Assembly (NCBI GenBank): GCA_900752975.1
Contig: CAADXH010000018.1
Location: forward strand, 62,001 to 126,000
Origin: Bacilli bacterium
GTDB lineage: Bacteria > Bacillota_I > Bacilli_A > ML615J-28 > CAG-313
Length of the DNA stretch: 64,000 bases
Reading direction: 5' to 3'
A program made the position numbers and the translations under genes. Of this stretch, positions 51,560 to 61,022 are shown in pieces. Each line of letters begins with the position of its first letter. Positions within the stretch are counted from its first letter, which is position 1. A model generated the notes under the pieces. That model was not told where the DNA came from. It searched no databases and saw only the letters and a list, made by a program, of their open reading frames with translations.

Positions 51560-53278
51560 TTAATACTTATTGATATTAAGGGTTGGAAGTACAAACTGAT
51601 TTGCAGTTGCCATAATTGTAACAATCTTAGAAATTGTATTAATAATACAGATATCGGTATCAATACTAGATAATACAGATTTATCAAAAGACTTTGTTAC
51701 AACATTCATTGGACAGTCATATGTATACAAAGAATCTGTAATTACTTTATCTGGATTTGAGTCAATGCTAGAATAAAGTAAAGAAGAAATATCAAAGTAT
51801 GCTTCAGAAATAATCTTAGCAATAGAAGTTTTAAGTGGGTTGTTAAATTCCTGATCATAATACAATTCTTCAAATACCTTATTCGATGCTCTTAGCCCTT
51901 CATAGTTTGCTGCATATCCTACACCATTCAGAGCAGCAGAACGACAGTTCAATACAGCATCTTCAAGTAAATCACGTTCAGCATCTCTATCTGCTACAGT
52001 TACACCACCGATAAAGATTTCCACCATCTTACCCTTCAAAGAATTTAATCTCTTTTTAAGAGTATAAACATCTGTAGTGTTATTCCCTTCTACTTCAAGT
52101 TTATGAATCTGCTTTTCTAAATAATCAATTCTCTGATTAAACAAACCAGAATAAGAACCATCAGATTCATACATCTTCATAGGATTTACAAATGTAGTCT
52201 TATTTGCATCTGAAGATACCATTTCTGCTTCACCAGCAAATGTAACAACTGTATCAGGTGTTGGTGCAAGGCCTTGTTTAATATCTTCCTTCTGAATTTC
52301 TGGATCAAGATACTTCTTAATTGCCTTACAACCACAAAGGTCGCAGATGTCTTCATACTGTTCCATGTCACATCCCTGAATGTCTGTAATAATATTCAAC
52401 CATCCACGATTTGCTGCTGGAGCACCTGCCATCAACTGCATCAAAGAATCAATATAAGAAGAATAATCTCTAGAAATTCTTGGAGCCATAATAACAGTTG
52501 GAATCATATTTTCAGTCTTCTTTTCGTTCAAAGGCTTTACAATATTATTATAAAGAATTGCATCCAAGAACAATCCCATTTCCATTGTATCAATTGGATC
52601 TTTGAAAGAATAAATCTTTGGATTATGAATTACACAAGCATTCTTTTCTACATCATTTACCAATGTAGGGTCAAGGAAACCACAATCCATAGTCAAACCA
52701 TTAATTTCTTTAAGATAAGTAGTACCATTCATAGATGCCTTGACATCAATATATACATCAAGACCATATTCTGTATAAACATTCTTTAACATATCTGCAA
52801 GTGCTTTATTGCCATTTGTAGCAGTATATGCAATATTATACATATCATCAATTGTTGCTTCTCTACCGTTCTTCTTAATCTCTTTACAGATTTCTTCAGA
52901 GATTTCCTTAAATGTTTCTACGATAGATACTGGTGTGATATTTTTATCACTTTCTTCTTCATACTTTGCTAGAGCATTGAAAATCATAGCAGAAAGAATT
53001 GTGATAGAAGTGGTGGAGTCACCAATCTTAATAGCCTGTGTTCTAGTTTCTTCTTGAATATCTGCAAGTACAGACCGTTCAATTTCACCAGAGAATTGAA
53101 TACTATTTAGGATTGTATGACCATCCTTTGTATATCTAGGAAGAGAGCCTTCCTTATAAATAATAGAGTTAGAACCATAAGGACCGAATGATTTACTTAA
53201 AGCTTTCTTTAAAAAATTCATTGTTTCAATCTGGGTCTTTCTAAGAGTTTTCTTGTCAACAATATTTGAAAAAAGCAT
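51560..53278 (-). CDS. Group I chaperonin, GroEL-like (phage type)
   Basis: 572 residues, close to GroEL length (about 545). Landmarks in order: KSFGPYGSNSIIYKEG matching TLGPKGRNV, YTKDGHTILNSI matching ITKDGVxVAxxI, KIGDSTTSITILSA matching the ATP-binding GDGTTTATVLA (about 84-98), an apical-domain strand VIMAPRIS, and FIGGVTVADRDAERDLLEDA with NGVGYAANYEGLRAS matching the ExExRxxDAL...GGGVA return to the equatorial domain. Some glycines of the last motif are replaced. Phage chaperonins of phiKZ/AR9-type phages act alone as single rings; no GroES gene is seen here. Substrate unknown, perhaps virion proteins. Confidence 0.9.
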   Translation of the reverse strand: MLFSNIVDKKTLRKTQIETMNFLKKALSKSFGPYGSNSIIYKEGSLPRYTKDGHTILNSIQFSGEIERSVLADIQEETRTQAIKIGDSTTSITILSAMIFNALAKYEEESDKNITPVSIVETFKEISEEICKEIKKNGREATIDDMYNIAYTATNGNKALADMLKNVYTEYGLDVYIDVKASMNGTTYLKEINGLTMDCGFLDPTLVNDVEKNACVIHNPKIYSFKDPIDTMEMGLFLDAILYNNIVKPLNEKKTENMIPTVIMAPRISRDYSSYIDSLMQLMAGAPAANRGWLNIITDIQGCDMEQYEDICDLCGCKAIKKYLDPEIQKEDIKQGLAPTPDTVVTFAGEAEMVSSDANKTTFVNPMKMYESDGSYSGLFNQRIDYLEKQIHKLEVEGNNTTDVYTLKKRLNSLKGKMVEIFIGGVTVADRDAERDLLEDAVLNCRSAALNGVGYAANYEGLRASNKVFEELYYDQEFNNPLKTSIAKIISEAYFDISSLLYSSIDSNPDKVITDSLYTYDCPMNVVTKSFDKSVLSSIDTDICIINTISKIVTIMATANQFVLPTLNINKY

Positions 53279-53308
53279 ATTTGTTTTCCTCCTTAGTTTT
53301 ATATTTAC

Positions 53309-54085
53309 TTATTTGTTTTTATGTTTCTTTTTTACCTTAAATTTAAAGGTCGCATAGTCTGGATCGCTTTTTTGATAAGTATCGACGATTGCTGTTTTAG
53401 AATATCCTGTATTCCATAAGTAATGTGCTAATTCAACATCCGGATATGGTTTATTATCTATTGTTAAATTAAAAGCATAGTTTAACAGTAGGATGCGTTT
53501 TTCATTAAAGACATTCTTAAACTTGTAAACATCATTCTTATTCTTAAATATAAATTCTGTATACTCGTCTAGACTAATGTCTGATGGGTCTTTCATTACA
53601 ATCACATTTACTTTAGAATGATATTTACGAATTACTTCTTTTTCTTCTTCACTTGTACATAAGATATTAACATGTGTATTTTCTATATTGCTGAACACAG
53701 ATACAAGGAAGAAGATACCTGTAATTGCAAGATATTTCTCTTCTTTCAATAAATCAGAATATCTTGATAACATAATCTCTTTATAGATATTATCGGCAAG
53801 TTCTTTATCCTTTATACAAATTGATACTGGATTTGGGTCAGTTCTATTGATAAGTCGATATTTAACTTCTTTTGTTGTCATATGCATTACTTCTTCATCA
53901 ATGAACTTGGGGTTGTTATATTCAGCCTGAATCATTCTTAAGATAGAAAAATCCAAATCCACTACAGCATTGAACATAATAAGATAATTATGATACCCGT
54001 TTGCTGCATCTTTCGAATCAGAACTTGCAATTTTCTTTTTTGTACCATCTGGTTGTACTTCTTCAATATTAATGTCTTTAATCAT
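53309..54085 (-). CDS. Unknown protein upstream of the chaperonin gene
   Basis: 258 residues, unknown family. Mixed alpha/beta with a very basic C-terminal tail (FKFKVKKKHKNK). The start overlaps the upstream stop (ATGA), and it lies 30 bases before the chaperonin gene in the same unit. It contains VIVMKDPSDISLDEYTEFIF and LLNYAFNLTIDNKPYPDVEL, with no catalytic motif. Possibly nucleic-acid associated because of the tail. Confidence 0.5.
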   Translation of the reverse strand: MIKDINIEEVQPDGTKKKIASSDSKDAANGYHNYLIMFNAVVDLDFSILRMIQAEYNNPKFIDEEVMHMTTKEVKYRLINRTDPNPVSICIKDKELADNIYKEIMLSRYSDLLKEEKYLAITGIFFLVSVFSNIENTHVNILCTSEEEKEVIRKYHSKVNVIVMKDPSDISLDEYTEFIFKNKNDVYKFKNVFNEKRILLLNYAFNLTIDNKPYPDVELAHYLWNTGYSKTAIVDTYQKSDPDYATFKFKVKKKHKNK

Positions 54086-54354
54086 GCAAACCTCATACTC
54101 CTCCTAATCGTCTTATTAGATTTAGCCATAGGAATAACGATTAATCGATCTCCTTCTTCCATTAGATTACCAAAGAAACTATAGTTATAGTGAATAAAAT
54201 TCATAACAGCTTCTTCTGTTAAAAATTTCAAAGACGTGCTAAGTTCATTTAGACAATAAGTGTCACAATAGTTCTTTGCTAAAAATCCTTTAAACTTATC
54301 ATCCTTATTAACAACTACAATACCATATTCCAAATCAACTTTATCTGTAATCAT
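54082..54354 (-). CDS. Unknown small protein
   Basis: 90 residues, with an N-terminal strand pair (LEYGIVVVNKDDKFKGFLA), central cysteines, and a terminal basic IPMAKSNKTIRRSMRF. Unknown. It starts after AAAGGAGG and overlaps the next gene by four bases, so it is translationally coupled to it. Confidence 0.5.
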   Translation of the reverse strand: MITDKVDLEYGIVVVNKDDKFKGFLAKNYCDTYCLNELSTSLKFLTEEAVMNFIHYNYSFFGNLMEEGDRLIVIPMAKSNKTIRRSMRFA

Positions 54355-54369
54355 CTTACAAATCCTCCT

Positions 54370-54609
54370 TTAAAACAATGCAATTACAATGATTATAGCT
54401 AAGATACAAAACTGAATGTATATAGCATATACCAAAGGATTAACCCCAGTTAAAAGAATTCTAATGATTCTATTTGAATTGATAATTTTATGAGTAATCT
54501 TTGCTAATTTATTTGTTTCTGGATTAATCTCACCGAGATATATAAATTGAAATACAAGTGCAATAAACGATAGTAATATTATTACAAAGAATATAATAAG
54601 CAATGGCAT
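54370..54609 (-). CDS. Small two-helix membrane protein
   Basis: 79 residues from ATG 54609, preceded by GGTGAGG. Helices at about 1-25 (PLLIIFFVIILLSFIALVFQ) and 55-79 (LVYAIYIQFCILAIIIVIAL). Unknown role; a membrane protein similar in size to the one at 48637. The gene lies just after a hairpin, so its expression may depend on read-through. Confidence 0.5.
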   Translation of the reverse strand: MPLLIIFFVIILLSFIALVFQFIYLGEINPETNKLAKITHKIINSNRIIRILLTGVNPLVYAIYIQFCILAIIIVIALF

Positions 54610-54640
54610 TATTTTCCTCACCTTTCTTTTTCATTGAAAA

Positions 54641-54662
54641 GGAGAAGGACGTATCCTTCTCC
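54641..54662 (-). terminator. Terminator after the 54670 gene
   Basis: Stem GGAGAAGGA / TCCTTCTCC with a four-base loop, followed by TTTTCAATG. Confidence 0.75.
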
Positions 54663-54669
54663 CATGAGT

Positions 54670-55482
54670 TTAATCCATCAAAGAAGCAATATCATTCATG
54701 ACCTCTTCATAATCAGCTGTATTAACTTTTGGACTACTATCAGACACGACAGTGGTATTGTTACCATTGTTATTAAACCAACTAGAGTTATTATATTTAC
54801 TACTCTTGGATTCCTTGTTACTGATACCAAGCTTTTCTCTTACATCCTTAACAAAGTTAAACATCCGATGGTCGTTATACTTATTTACTTCCAAGATACT
54901 AGATGCAACTGCATTTGTATACGCAGAGATAAAGTTCTTCAGAAGAATCTCAATCATATCCAATTCGATTTCTTCAGAATAATCAAAATTCTTTGTAAAG
55001 TCTGTACCACCAGCATAATCTACGATAGAATATACATCAGAATTAATCTGATATGCAGCTTCTCCTTCTTTTTTACCATTCTCATTATTAATGAGATTGA
55101 TTACAATAAACGTACCCTTTACACCATACATCTTTTCACCATTTGCAATAAAGATAATACCTTTATTTGTGTTAACACCGATGTTCTTATAAGCATCTGG
55201 GTTCTTTCTAAATGTCTGAATACAGTGTAAAAACATTTGTGCTTTAGATGGAGAGAAATACATATCGATACGGTTGTTTGTATCAATCTTATTAGCAGAA
55301 CCATCCTGAACAACAATCGGATTCATTGTAATTCTGAGAAGAGAATTCCAATAAGTGAAAGTTAGCATTGTTTTATCCAAAGAGGAAGTTGAGTTAAAGA
55401 ATTTATAAGACGAACGAGTGGAAGGGGTAAAGACATCATTGCTTCCACCATTACCCTGAAATGTTTGATTGTTATTATTCAT
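54670..55482 (-). CDS. Possible single-stranded DNA-binding protein
   Basis: 270 residues. A globular strand-rich core (about 25-160) is followed by a helical part and then a long Ser/Asn-rich flexible linker (about 215-250). The protein ends in an acidic tail, YEEVMNDIASLMD. A folded core plus disordered linker plus acidic tip is the layout of phage and bacterial SSBs, but no OB-fold signature can be read directly, so this is tentative. Own promoter at 55517, AGGAGG at the start. Confidence 0.35.
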   Translation of the reverse strand: MNNNNQTFQGNGGSNDVFTPSTRSSYKFFNSTSSLDKTMLTFTYWNSLLRITMNPIVVQDGSANKIDTNNRIDMYFSPSKAQMFLHCIQTFRKNPDAYKNIGVNTNKGIIFIANGEKMYGVKGTFIVINLINNENGKKEGEAAYQINSDVYSIVDYAGGTDFTKNFDYSEEIELDMIEILLKNFISAYTNAVASSILEVNKYNDHRMFNFVKDVREKLGISNKESKSSKYNNSSWFNNNGNNTTVVSDSSPKVNTADYEEVMNDIASLMD

Positions 55483-55516
55483 AATAATACCTCCTGGCTT
55501 TTTGCCAATTTATTTT

Positions 55517-55528
55517 TATTAGATTGTT
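55517..55528 (-). promoter_or_regulatory. AACA-N6-TA promoter of the 55482 unit
   Basis: Minus strand AACA-ATCTAA-TA followed by AAAATAAATTGGC. A small GGC/GCC hairpin lies right before the ribosome site. Confidence 0.6.
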
Positions 55529-55574
55529 TCTATTCCATTAATTTGTAACATTCCTCATTGCCTCTGATTACATT

Positions 55575-55586
55575 AACTTATTAATA
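55575..55586 (+). promoter_or_regulatory. AACT-N6-TA promoter of the terminase gene
   Basis: AACT-TATTAA-TA followed by AAAATCTTTAGAAAGGAG. Confidence 0.65.
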
Positions 55587-55611
55587 AAAATCTTTAGAAA
55601 GGAGTATAATT

Positions 55612-57930
55612 ATGGCTGTCAAAATTATAGATACTGGTGTTACAATTGTTAATGATGATTCTGATAATTCTGATGTTAGTTACAGTATTAGAGAAAATTT
55701 AAACAATATGAATCCAATTCCAGATAATAACACTAGTAGAAAGAGATATATTCCGTTGGTTGGTGCTTTGTTTAGTAAGCAAAAAAATAATGAAACTGTC
55801 CAATCGGATACTAGATGTGATGCTACTGGTAATTATGTAACAGTATATTATCAAATGAATACTCTTAATAAGTCATTTCTAGAGATGCATTATTATCTAA
55901 AGGCTAGAGGAATTAAGAATAATAAATTTCATTTATTATTATATGATAGAGATTTAGCAAATGTAGATCCATATGACTTATCTTTACCTACTTATATGAA
56001 ACAAAAGATTTTTGTTGAATGTCAAAGAAACTTTTGGTATTATGTAAGAGAAGTTGTTAGAGTACAAAGTCAAGGTGGTCCATATGTAAGATATCGATTG
56101 GATAGAGGAAACCTTGCATTAAATTTCTGTTTTACTTTAAATCTAAATATATATGAAGAACAACCTCGTCAGACCGGTAAAACAGTTGGTACAAACGTAT
56201 GGTTCTCATGGGTGTATAATTTTGGTTCTAGAAATGCAAATATGATATTCTTAAACAAAAAACATGACGATGCTAAACGTAACTTAAACGATTTGAAGAA
56301 TATAATTAAAGCTTTACCATCTTATCTAAGATTCGACCAAGCATTTGGTATTGATGGTAAGAAACTAAAAGCTACAAATACAGTGCAATATCTACAACAT
56401 AAGATTAACTTTAATAAGATAGAAGCATTACCTATGGCTAGAAACCGTACCTCTGCAATATCGTTACTTCGTGGTCGTACTGTTACAAACTGCTGGATTG
56501 ACGAATCTGCATTCTTCCAATACCTAGAAGAGTCTTTACAGAATGGTATGCCTGCATTAACGACTGCATTTAGAAACTGTAAACAAAATGGTGCTCCCCA
56601 TGGATTATGTTTAACTTCCACTCCTGGTTTCTTAACCACAGAAGAAGGACAATATATGTTTGACTTGAAAAATAAGATGACACCATTCTCAGAATTATGG
56701 TATGACTTCTCTTTACAGAAGCTAACTGAAACGTTAAATGCAAATGAGAAATCTATATTCGTATATATTAGAACTACTTATCAACAACTCGGATTAAGTG
56801 AAGATTGGTTAAAAGAAAGAATCAAAGAACAGAACCAGAAATGGACAGATATCAGACGTGAATATCTACTTGAATGGGCAACAAGTTCTGAGAATTGTCC
56901 TTTTACACAAGATGAATTAAGAAATGTAGAAAGATATGTTAGAAACCCAATTAAGCAAATTTATATTTCTAATTTTCTATTCAATATTTATTCTGAAATT
57001 AATCCAAGAGAGAAGACATTAATTGGTGTCGATGTTGCAGCAGGATATTCTAAAGACTCTTCTGCAATTTCTGTTACAGAATCTAGTACTACAAAACTAG
57101 TAGCTGACTTCAACTGTAACTATATTAATCCTGTAGATTTAGGTAATGTTATCTATACATTGGTCACAAATTATCTTCCTAATTCTCTTGTGACAATTGA
57201 ACGAAACGGTGTTGGTACTGGTACATTAGCACAGCTAATGAAATCTAGAATTCGTAATAATCTTTATTATGAAATCAAAGAAAGAACAATTGAAGAACGA
57301 TTAGGATTCGGTACAAAGTCTAATAAACGAAAACAAATAACAAAAGTATATGGTGTTGATAACTCTAAAGATGTAAGAGAACGATTAATGGATTTACTTA
57401 CTGATAGAGTCAGAGATCATTATGACAAATTTATTTCTCCAATTCTATTAGAAGAATTAAAGAATTTGGAATTAAAAAAGACTGGTCGAATTGACCACTC
57501 TGCAAATAGTCACGATGATGGATTATTCTCATATCTATATTCAATTTATCCATTATATTATGGTAAAAATGTAAGAGAAAACTGGCATATTGATATTCCT
57601 ACTTTACGGACGGCAGATGATGAAGCACAAGAAATCTTCCAAGATTATACTGCAACAGAATCAATTGGAATTGTACGAGATATTGAAAATCTTGATAATG
57701 ATGATATGATTAAAGACCAGTTATCAAAATTAGATAAAACAAAATTATATCAACAATTCCTTGCTGAACAAAAAGCAGAGAATGATGAAGCGATGAATGA
57801 AATATTAAAAACACAAATTGGTAGAGATGCATATAGTAGACAATATAATATAAATAAAGATCAAATGGGTATAGATGATAGCTCATATGATATGTTAGGT
57901 GTTATCAATAATTTCTATTCAGAAGAATAA
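55612..57930 (+). CDS. Terminase large subunit
   Basis: 772 residues. It is the DNA-packaging motor and headful nuclease. ATPase: Walker A-like PRQTGKTVG near residue 186, Walker B CWIDESAFF near 295, and the coupling motif LTSTPGF near 330. Nuclease: IGVDVAAGYSKDSSAISV near 477 (first aspartate), VTIERNGVGTG near 525 (glutamate) and HSANSHDDGLFSYLYS near 628 (last aspartates). The N-terminal 80 residues and the C-terminal helical tail make it longer than T4 gp17 (610). It is alone in its unit. No intron disrupts it. Confidence 0.93.
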   Translation: MAVKIIDTGVTIVNDDSDNSDVSYSIRENLNNMNPIPDNNTSRKRYIPLVGALFSKQKNNETVQSDTRCDATGNYVTVYYQMNTLNKSFLEMHYYLKARGIKNNKFHLLLYDRDLANVDPYDLSLPTYMKQKIFVECQRNFWYYVREVVRVQSQGGPYVRYRLDRGNLALNFCFTLNLNIYEEQPRQTGKTVGTNVWFSWVYNFGSRNANMIFLNKKHDDAKRNLNDLKNIIKALPSYLRFDQAFGIDGKKLKATNTVQYLQHKINFNKIEALPMARNRTSAISLLRGRTVTNCWIDESAFFQYLEESLQNGMPALTTAFRNCKQNGAPHGLCLTSTPGFLTTEEGQYMFDLKNKMTPFSELWYDFSLQKLTETLNANEKSIFVYIRTTYQQLGLSEDWLKERIKEQNQKWTDIRREYLLEWATSSENCPFTQDELRNVERYVRNPIKQIYISNFLFNIYSEINPREKTLIGVDVAAGYSKDSSAISVTESSTTKLVADFNCNYINPVDLGNVIYTLVTNYLPNSLVTIERNGVGTGTLAQLMKSRIRNNLYYEIKERTIEERLGFGTKSNKRKQITKVYGVDNSKDVRERLMDLLTDRVRDHYDKFISPILLEELKNLELKKTGRIDHSANSHDDGLFSYLYSIYPLYYGKNVRENWHIDIPTLRTADDEAQEIFQDYTATESIGIVRDIENLDNDDMIKDQLSKLDKTKLYQQFLAEQKAENDEAMNEILKTQIGRDAYSRQYNINKDQMGIDDSSYDMLGVINNFYSEE

Positions 57931-57935
57931 ACAAA

Positions 57936-57959
57936 GGTGGAGCTATTTCTAGCTCCACC
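57936..57959. terminator. Bidirectional terminator
   Basis: Perfect 9-bp stem GGTGGAGCT / AGCTCCACC between the convergent terminase and 57973 genes. Confidence 0.85.
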
Positions 57960-57972
57960 CATATTTTATTCA

Positions 57973-58575
57973 TTAGTCTAACATCTTCAAAATATCATCA
58001 ATCGAAGTATTGATTTGTCCAAAATTAATACTTTCGATATACTTCTCAATGAAGTCAGAAAAATTAGCGATTTTATTATCAGAAGAATCTTCTTTCTTAC
58101 ATTGACAATCACAGCAAGGTGTTGCTGCAGCTTGCTGCTTTTTGATTGAATCGATGGTTTCTTTATTCATCTGATTTTGATATTCAGCCTCATCCTGTTT
58201 ATTATCAACATATCTTAGTTCAATTTTATTGATATCGTTCATGTTCATGATAGAATTCTTAATATCTTCTACTGTTTTAGCAGGCTGTCTTAACCTTACT
58301 AATTGCCAGTTTTCAGCAAACAATTCAATATATGTTTCCTTCCATGGTACTCTACCAAATCGGCTTTCTACATACAGATATGGAGCACTCATTTTACTAC
58401 ACTCATCTGGAAATTGCACCCTAATAACAACATCTGATTTCCATTCAGGAAGTCTCATACCATAACACTCACGGTTCTTTTTCTTTTCGAATTTACAAAG
58501 CAGGTCGAAAACTTTACCGAATCTCGAACCAGCTACAATTACTCTATACTTATTTATTGCATCAGAATTACACAT
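57973..58575 (-). CDS. Tad2-like (DUF2829) protein with extended C terminus
   Basis: 200 residues from ATG 58575, nine bases after GGAGG. Residues about 20-95 follow the DUF2829/Tad2 pattern closely: GKVFDLLCKFE...GMRLPEW, VVIRVQFPDECSKMSAPYLY with the PDxxSKM segment, then GRVPWKETYIELFAENWQLV with the VPW...(D/E)(L)(F)AxxW ending. The C-terminal 100 residues are an added helical tail with a CCDCQCKK cluster. Inferred role: binding a nucleotide signal of host defence, or another small ligand. It is 37 kb away from the three-gene Tad2-like run. Overlaps the upstream gene by eight bases. Confidence 0.62.
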   Translation of the reverse strand: MCNSDAINKYRVIVAGSRFGKVFDLLCKFEKKKNRECYGMRLPEWKSDVVIRVQFPDECSKMSAPYLYVESRFGRVPWKETYIELFAENWQLVRLRQPAKTVEDIKNSIMNMNDINKIELRYVDNKQDEAEYQNQMNKETIDSIKKQQAAATPCCDCQCKKEDSSDNKIANFSDFIEKYIESINFGQINTSIDDILKMLD

Positions 58576-58855
58576 ATTCACAATCCTCCATTTTAATTCC
58601 TACATTTTCAAATTTCTTATAAGCATCTAAATACATCTCTTTTTTATCACCATTATATGTACATTCATAATACATACCATCTGGTAAAGTTGTACTGATT
58701 AATGCTTTCCAGTTCTGTAGAGTTTTACAAGCCCAAACGATATATACGTCAGATTCAGTAAAATTCACATCTTTATCAGTGACATCAAGATGAGATTTTA
58801 CATATTTAAATACAGCCTGTTTCATTAATTCATACATGAGTTTCGTTTGTTTCAT
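58568..58855 (-). CDS. DUF6275-like small protein
   Basis: 95 residues. The segment VYIVWACKTLQNWKALISTT followed by LPDGMYYECTYNGDKKEMYLDAYKKFEN is a pattern I recall from the small phage protein family DUF6275, of unknown function. Its opening (VWACK) weakly echoes the VWACKG of the 4999 paralog, but the match is too short to claim kinship. It follows AGAGGTG and overlaps the next gene, so they are coupled. Confidence 0.5.
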   Translation of the reverse strand: MKQTKLMYELMKQAVFKYVKSHLDVTDKDVNFTESDVYIVWACKTLQNWKALISTTLPDGMYYECTYNGDKKEMYLDAYKKFENVGIKMEDCEYV

Positions 58856-58872
58856 TATTATTCACCTCTTTC

Positions 58873-59265
58873 TTATTTGAATGTATCAATATCCTTCGTA
58901 TCTCGTTTGATTTCTTCAAAACCAGAATCTTTCAATTCTTCAATATTTCTAATATCACTCACATTAATACGTTTGATATCAGATACACCATCACCGGAGC
59001 AATCTACTGTAATTGTATCTACAACAGATGGTTTTACGTTTTGATTTACGAAAGACATAACTTCTCTTTCAGGACACATTGTAAAAGCTGTAATACGTCC
59101 AGTAAGTGTTTTCATACCAGACATATTATCAGCAACAGTAAATCTATATACTGTATTATTATCAACTTCAATTACTTCATGAGCTATTCTATTTCTTTCT
59201 TGATATGATAAATCAAGGACAAGTTTTATAATAGCTTTGGCGTCACATTTCAAAAAATTAATCAT
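58873..59265 (-). CDS. Unknown small protein
   Basis: 130 residues. The N-terminal half is strand-rich (NTVYRFTVADNMSG, KTLTGRITAFTMCPERE) and the C-terminal half is charged (VSDIRNIEELKDSGFEEIKR). Unknown family. First gene of a three-gene unit that ends with the Tad2-like protein, with AAAGGGGG before the ATG and a promoter at 59288. Confidence 0.5.
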   Translation of the reverse strand: MINFLKCDAKAIIKLVLDLSYQERNRIAHEVIEVDNNTVYRFTVADNMSGMKTLTGRITAFTMCPEREVMSFVNQNVKPSVVDTITVDCSGDGVSDIKRINVSDIRNIEELKDSGFEEIKRDTKDIDTFK

Positions 59266-59287
59266 TGGAATACCCCCTTTAATTATT

Positions 59288-59299
59288 TATTGAAATGTT
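59288..59299 (-). promoter_or_regulatory. AACA-N6-TA promoter of the 59265 unit
   Basis: Minus strand AACA-TTTCAA-TA followed by AATAATTAAAGGGGG. Confidence 0.6.
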
Positions 59300-59304
59300 T
59301 GAGC

Positions 59305-60999
59305 TTACTCGTTATTTTCAATAATACCATGATATTCTTTAATTGGATAAGATGGATCCTTTAATCCAGAAGTATATACCTCAGCAATAGATCTAGTATT
59401 TTTGTTTCTTTTCTTATTCTTCTTTGTATTTCTAGAAGTTAATGGAACCATATAGTCATTAATTTTATTCATAATGTTTGTAATACTTTCATCTACAATT
59501 TTATTTACCTTACTACTATTTGCAGTAAAAGCAATTGTATAAATAGCATTAGAAGCATAGTATGCATAAATATGTTCTTCAACAGTTCCTACTTCAATAG
59601 CATCTGTAATCGTCTTTGCTAATAGGACAATAAATGTCTTTGTATACTGTTCTGGATAACCAAGTGTTGATAAGGTCATTAAGCATTGACTGATATCTCT
59701 AGGAGTCGGTTTTATTTTAAAAACGACATCTCTATGTTTATTACACAACTTTGTCCAATGGTCTCTCGCTTCTTTATAAGCCCAATTGATATTGGATTGT
59801 TTTTCAATCAATGCTTTAACCCTATTAAAGTTAAAAGCTTCTCTATAGTTATCGGCAATAGTAAGAAGCTGTTTTGCTTTTTCAGGATTTGTTTCTTTCA
59901 GTTCTTCTGCTTTCTTTTCCATCTCTACTGTATACTTATTATAGATTTCATCAGAATATTCATCCATTACAGACCCAGCGATATTCTTCATTGGCTCTGT
60001 AACTTGCTTCATTTCTTCATTAAAATCTTTGATTTCCTTATCAATATAAGTATCACTTACGAGACCATTGATAAAGTTCTTAGCAAAGAATTCCATAATA
60101 GACTTGCTACCAGCACCAGATTCCATTGCTTCTTTTGAAATGATATTTCTTAATGATTCTGGAAGAGCATCGAATACCTTAAACTTTTCACCGGCTTTAT
60201 ACCGATTCATAACTTTAATCAATTCCATGGCATCTTCTGTAGATACATCAGAATATTCTTTGGTGATTGCTGAAGTCAACAATGATTCATCTACATTAAG
60301 CTTTGTAGCAGGTACATCATTCATTTCTTCAATAGACATCGGTTTATATTCTTCATCATCAGAATTATCTTCTGTTGTTTTGATCATCTCTTCAATTGCT
60401 TTACCAGAAGTAATGTCTTTCAGAGTCTTATTAAATTCTTCAGTCACCTCATGAAGTGATTCTGATTCATTCTTTAAAACTTCTCTAAGATCTTCTTTAG
60501 TGTTAGAAGAATTCTGACTTTCACTAATGTCATCACTTGTTTCATCAATGATGGTTTCTTCTGGTTCCTGAAACGAACTATCATCGTTGATTACCTCTTC
60601 TTCTGGAATATCAATAACCTCTTCAACAGCTTCTTCATTCATTGTTCTCATGATTTCTTCTTCTACAGATTGCATGGCATCTTCCTCCTCATATGGATTA
60701 TAATTTCTATTATTACGAATGTATTTATTATAAATACCCTTCGCTTTTAACTCATTCATTTCTTCTTGTGTCATTGGTGTGCTGCTTTCAAAAATACTTT
60801 TGATAATGTCATTTTGAATGATTTCTTTCTCATATTCTTCATTCATCTTCTCTTGAATAAACGGGTCAATATGAGATTGCTCTTGTTTAATATTATCCAA
60901 CAGTACAACATCCGGATTATTATCTCTGGCTGAACATAAAGTATCTACAAGTGCATTTAAATCTTCATCAGAAAGATTATCTAAATAACTACTTTGCAT
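59305..60999 (-). CDS. Unknown acidic, coiled-coil-rich protein
   Basis: 564 residues. The N-terminal 210 residues are extremely acidic and disordered (EEEVINDDSSFQEPEETIID). The middle is helical with coiled-coil stretches (MEKKAEELKETNPEKAKQLL). The C-terminal domain ends in a basic patch (SRNTKKNKKRNKNTRS). No family recognised. The composition suits a scaffolding, portal-associated or capsid-internal protein. Cotranscribed with the 61874 gene. Confidence 0.45.
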   Translation of the reverse strand: MQSSYLDNLSDEDLNALVDTLCSARDNNPDVVLLDNIKQEQSHIDPFIQEKMNEEYEKEIIQNDIIKSIFESSTPMTQEEMNELKAKGIYNKYIRNNRNYNPYEEEDAMQSVEEEIMRTMNEEAVEEVIDIPEEEVINDDSSFQEPEETIIDETSDDISESQNSSNTKEDLREVLKNESESLHEVTEEFNKTLKDITSGKAIEEMIKTTEDNSDDEEYKPMSIEEMNDVPATKLNVDESLLTSAITKEYSDVSTEDAMELIKVMNRYKAGEKFKVFDALPESLRNIISKEAMESGAGSKSIMEFFAKNFINGLVSDTYIDKEIKDFNEEMKQVTEPMKNIAGSVMDEYSDEIYNKYTVEMEKKAEELKETNPEKAKQLLTIADNYREAFNFNRVKALIEKQSNINWAYKEARDHWTKLCNKHRDVVFKIKPTPRDISQCLMTLSTLGYPEQYTKTFIVLLAKTITDAIEVGTVEEHIYAYYASNAIYTIAFTANSSKVNKIVDESITNIMNKINDYMVPLTSRNTKKNKKRNKNTRSIAEVYTSGLKDPSYPIKEYHGIIENNE

Positions 61000-61022
61000 A
61001 TTGTTCCCTCTTTCTACATAAA

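Noticed and set aside
58568..58855. Homology of the DUF6275-like protein to the 4999/5577 paralogs
   Set aside because: Only a five- to six-residue VWACK match is shared; the rest does not align.
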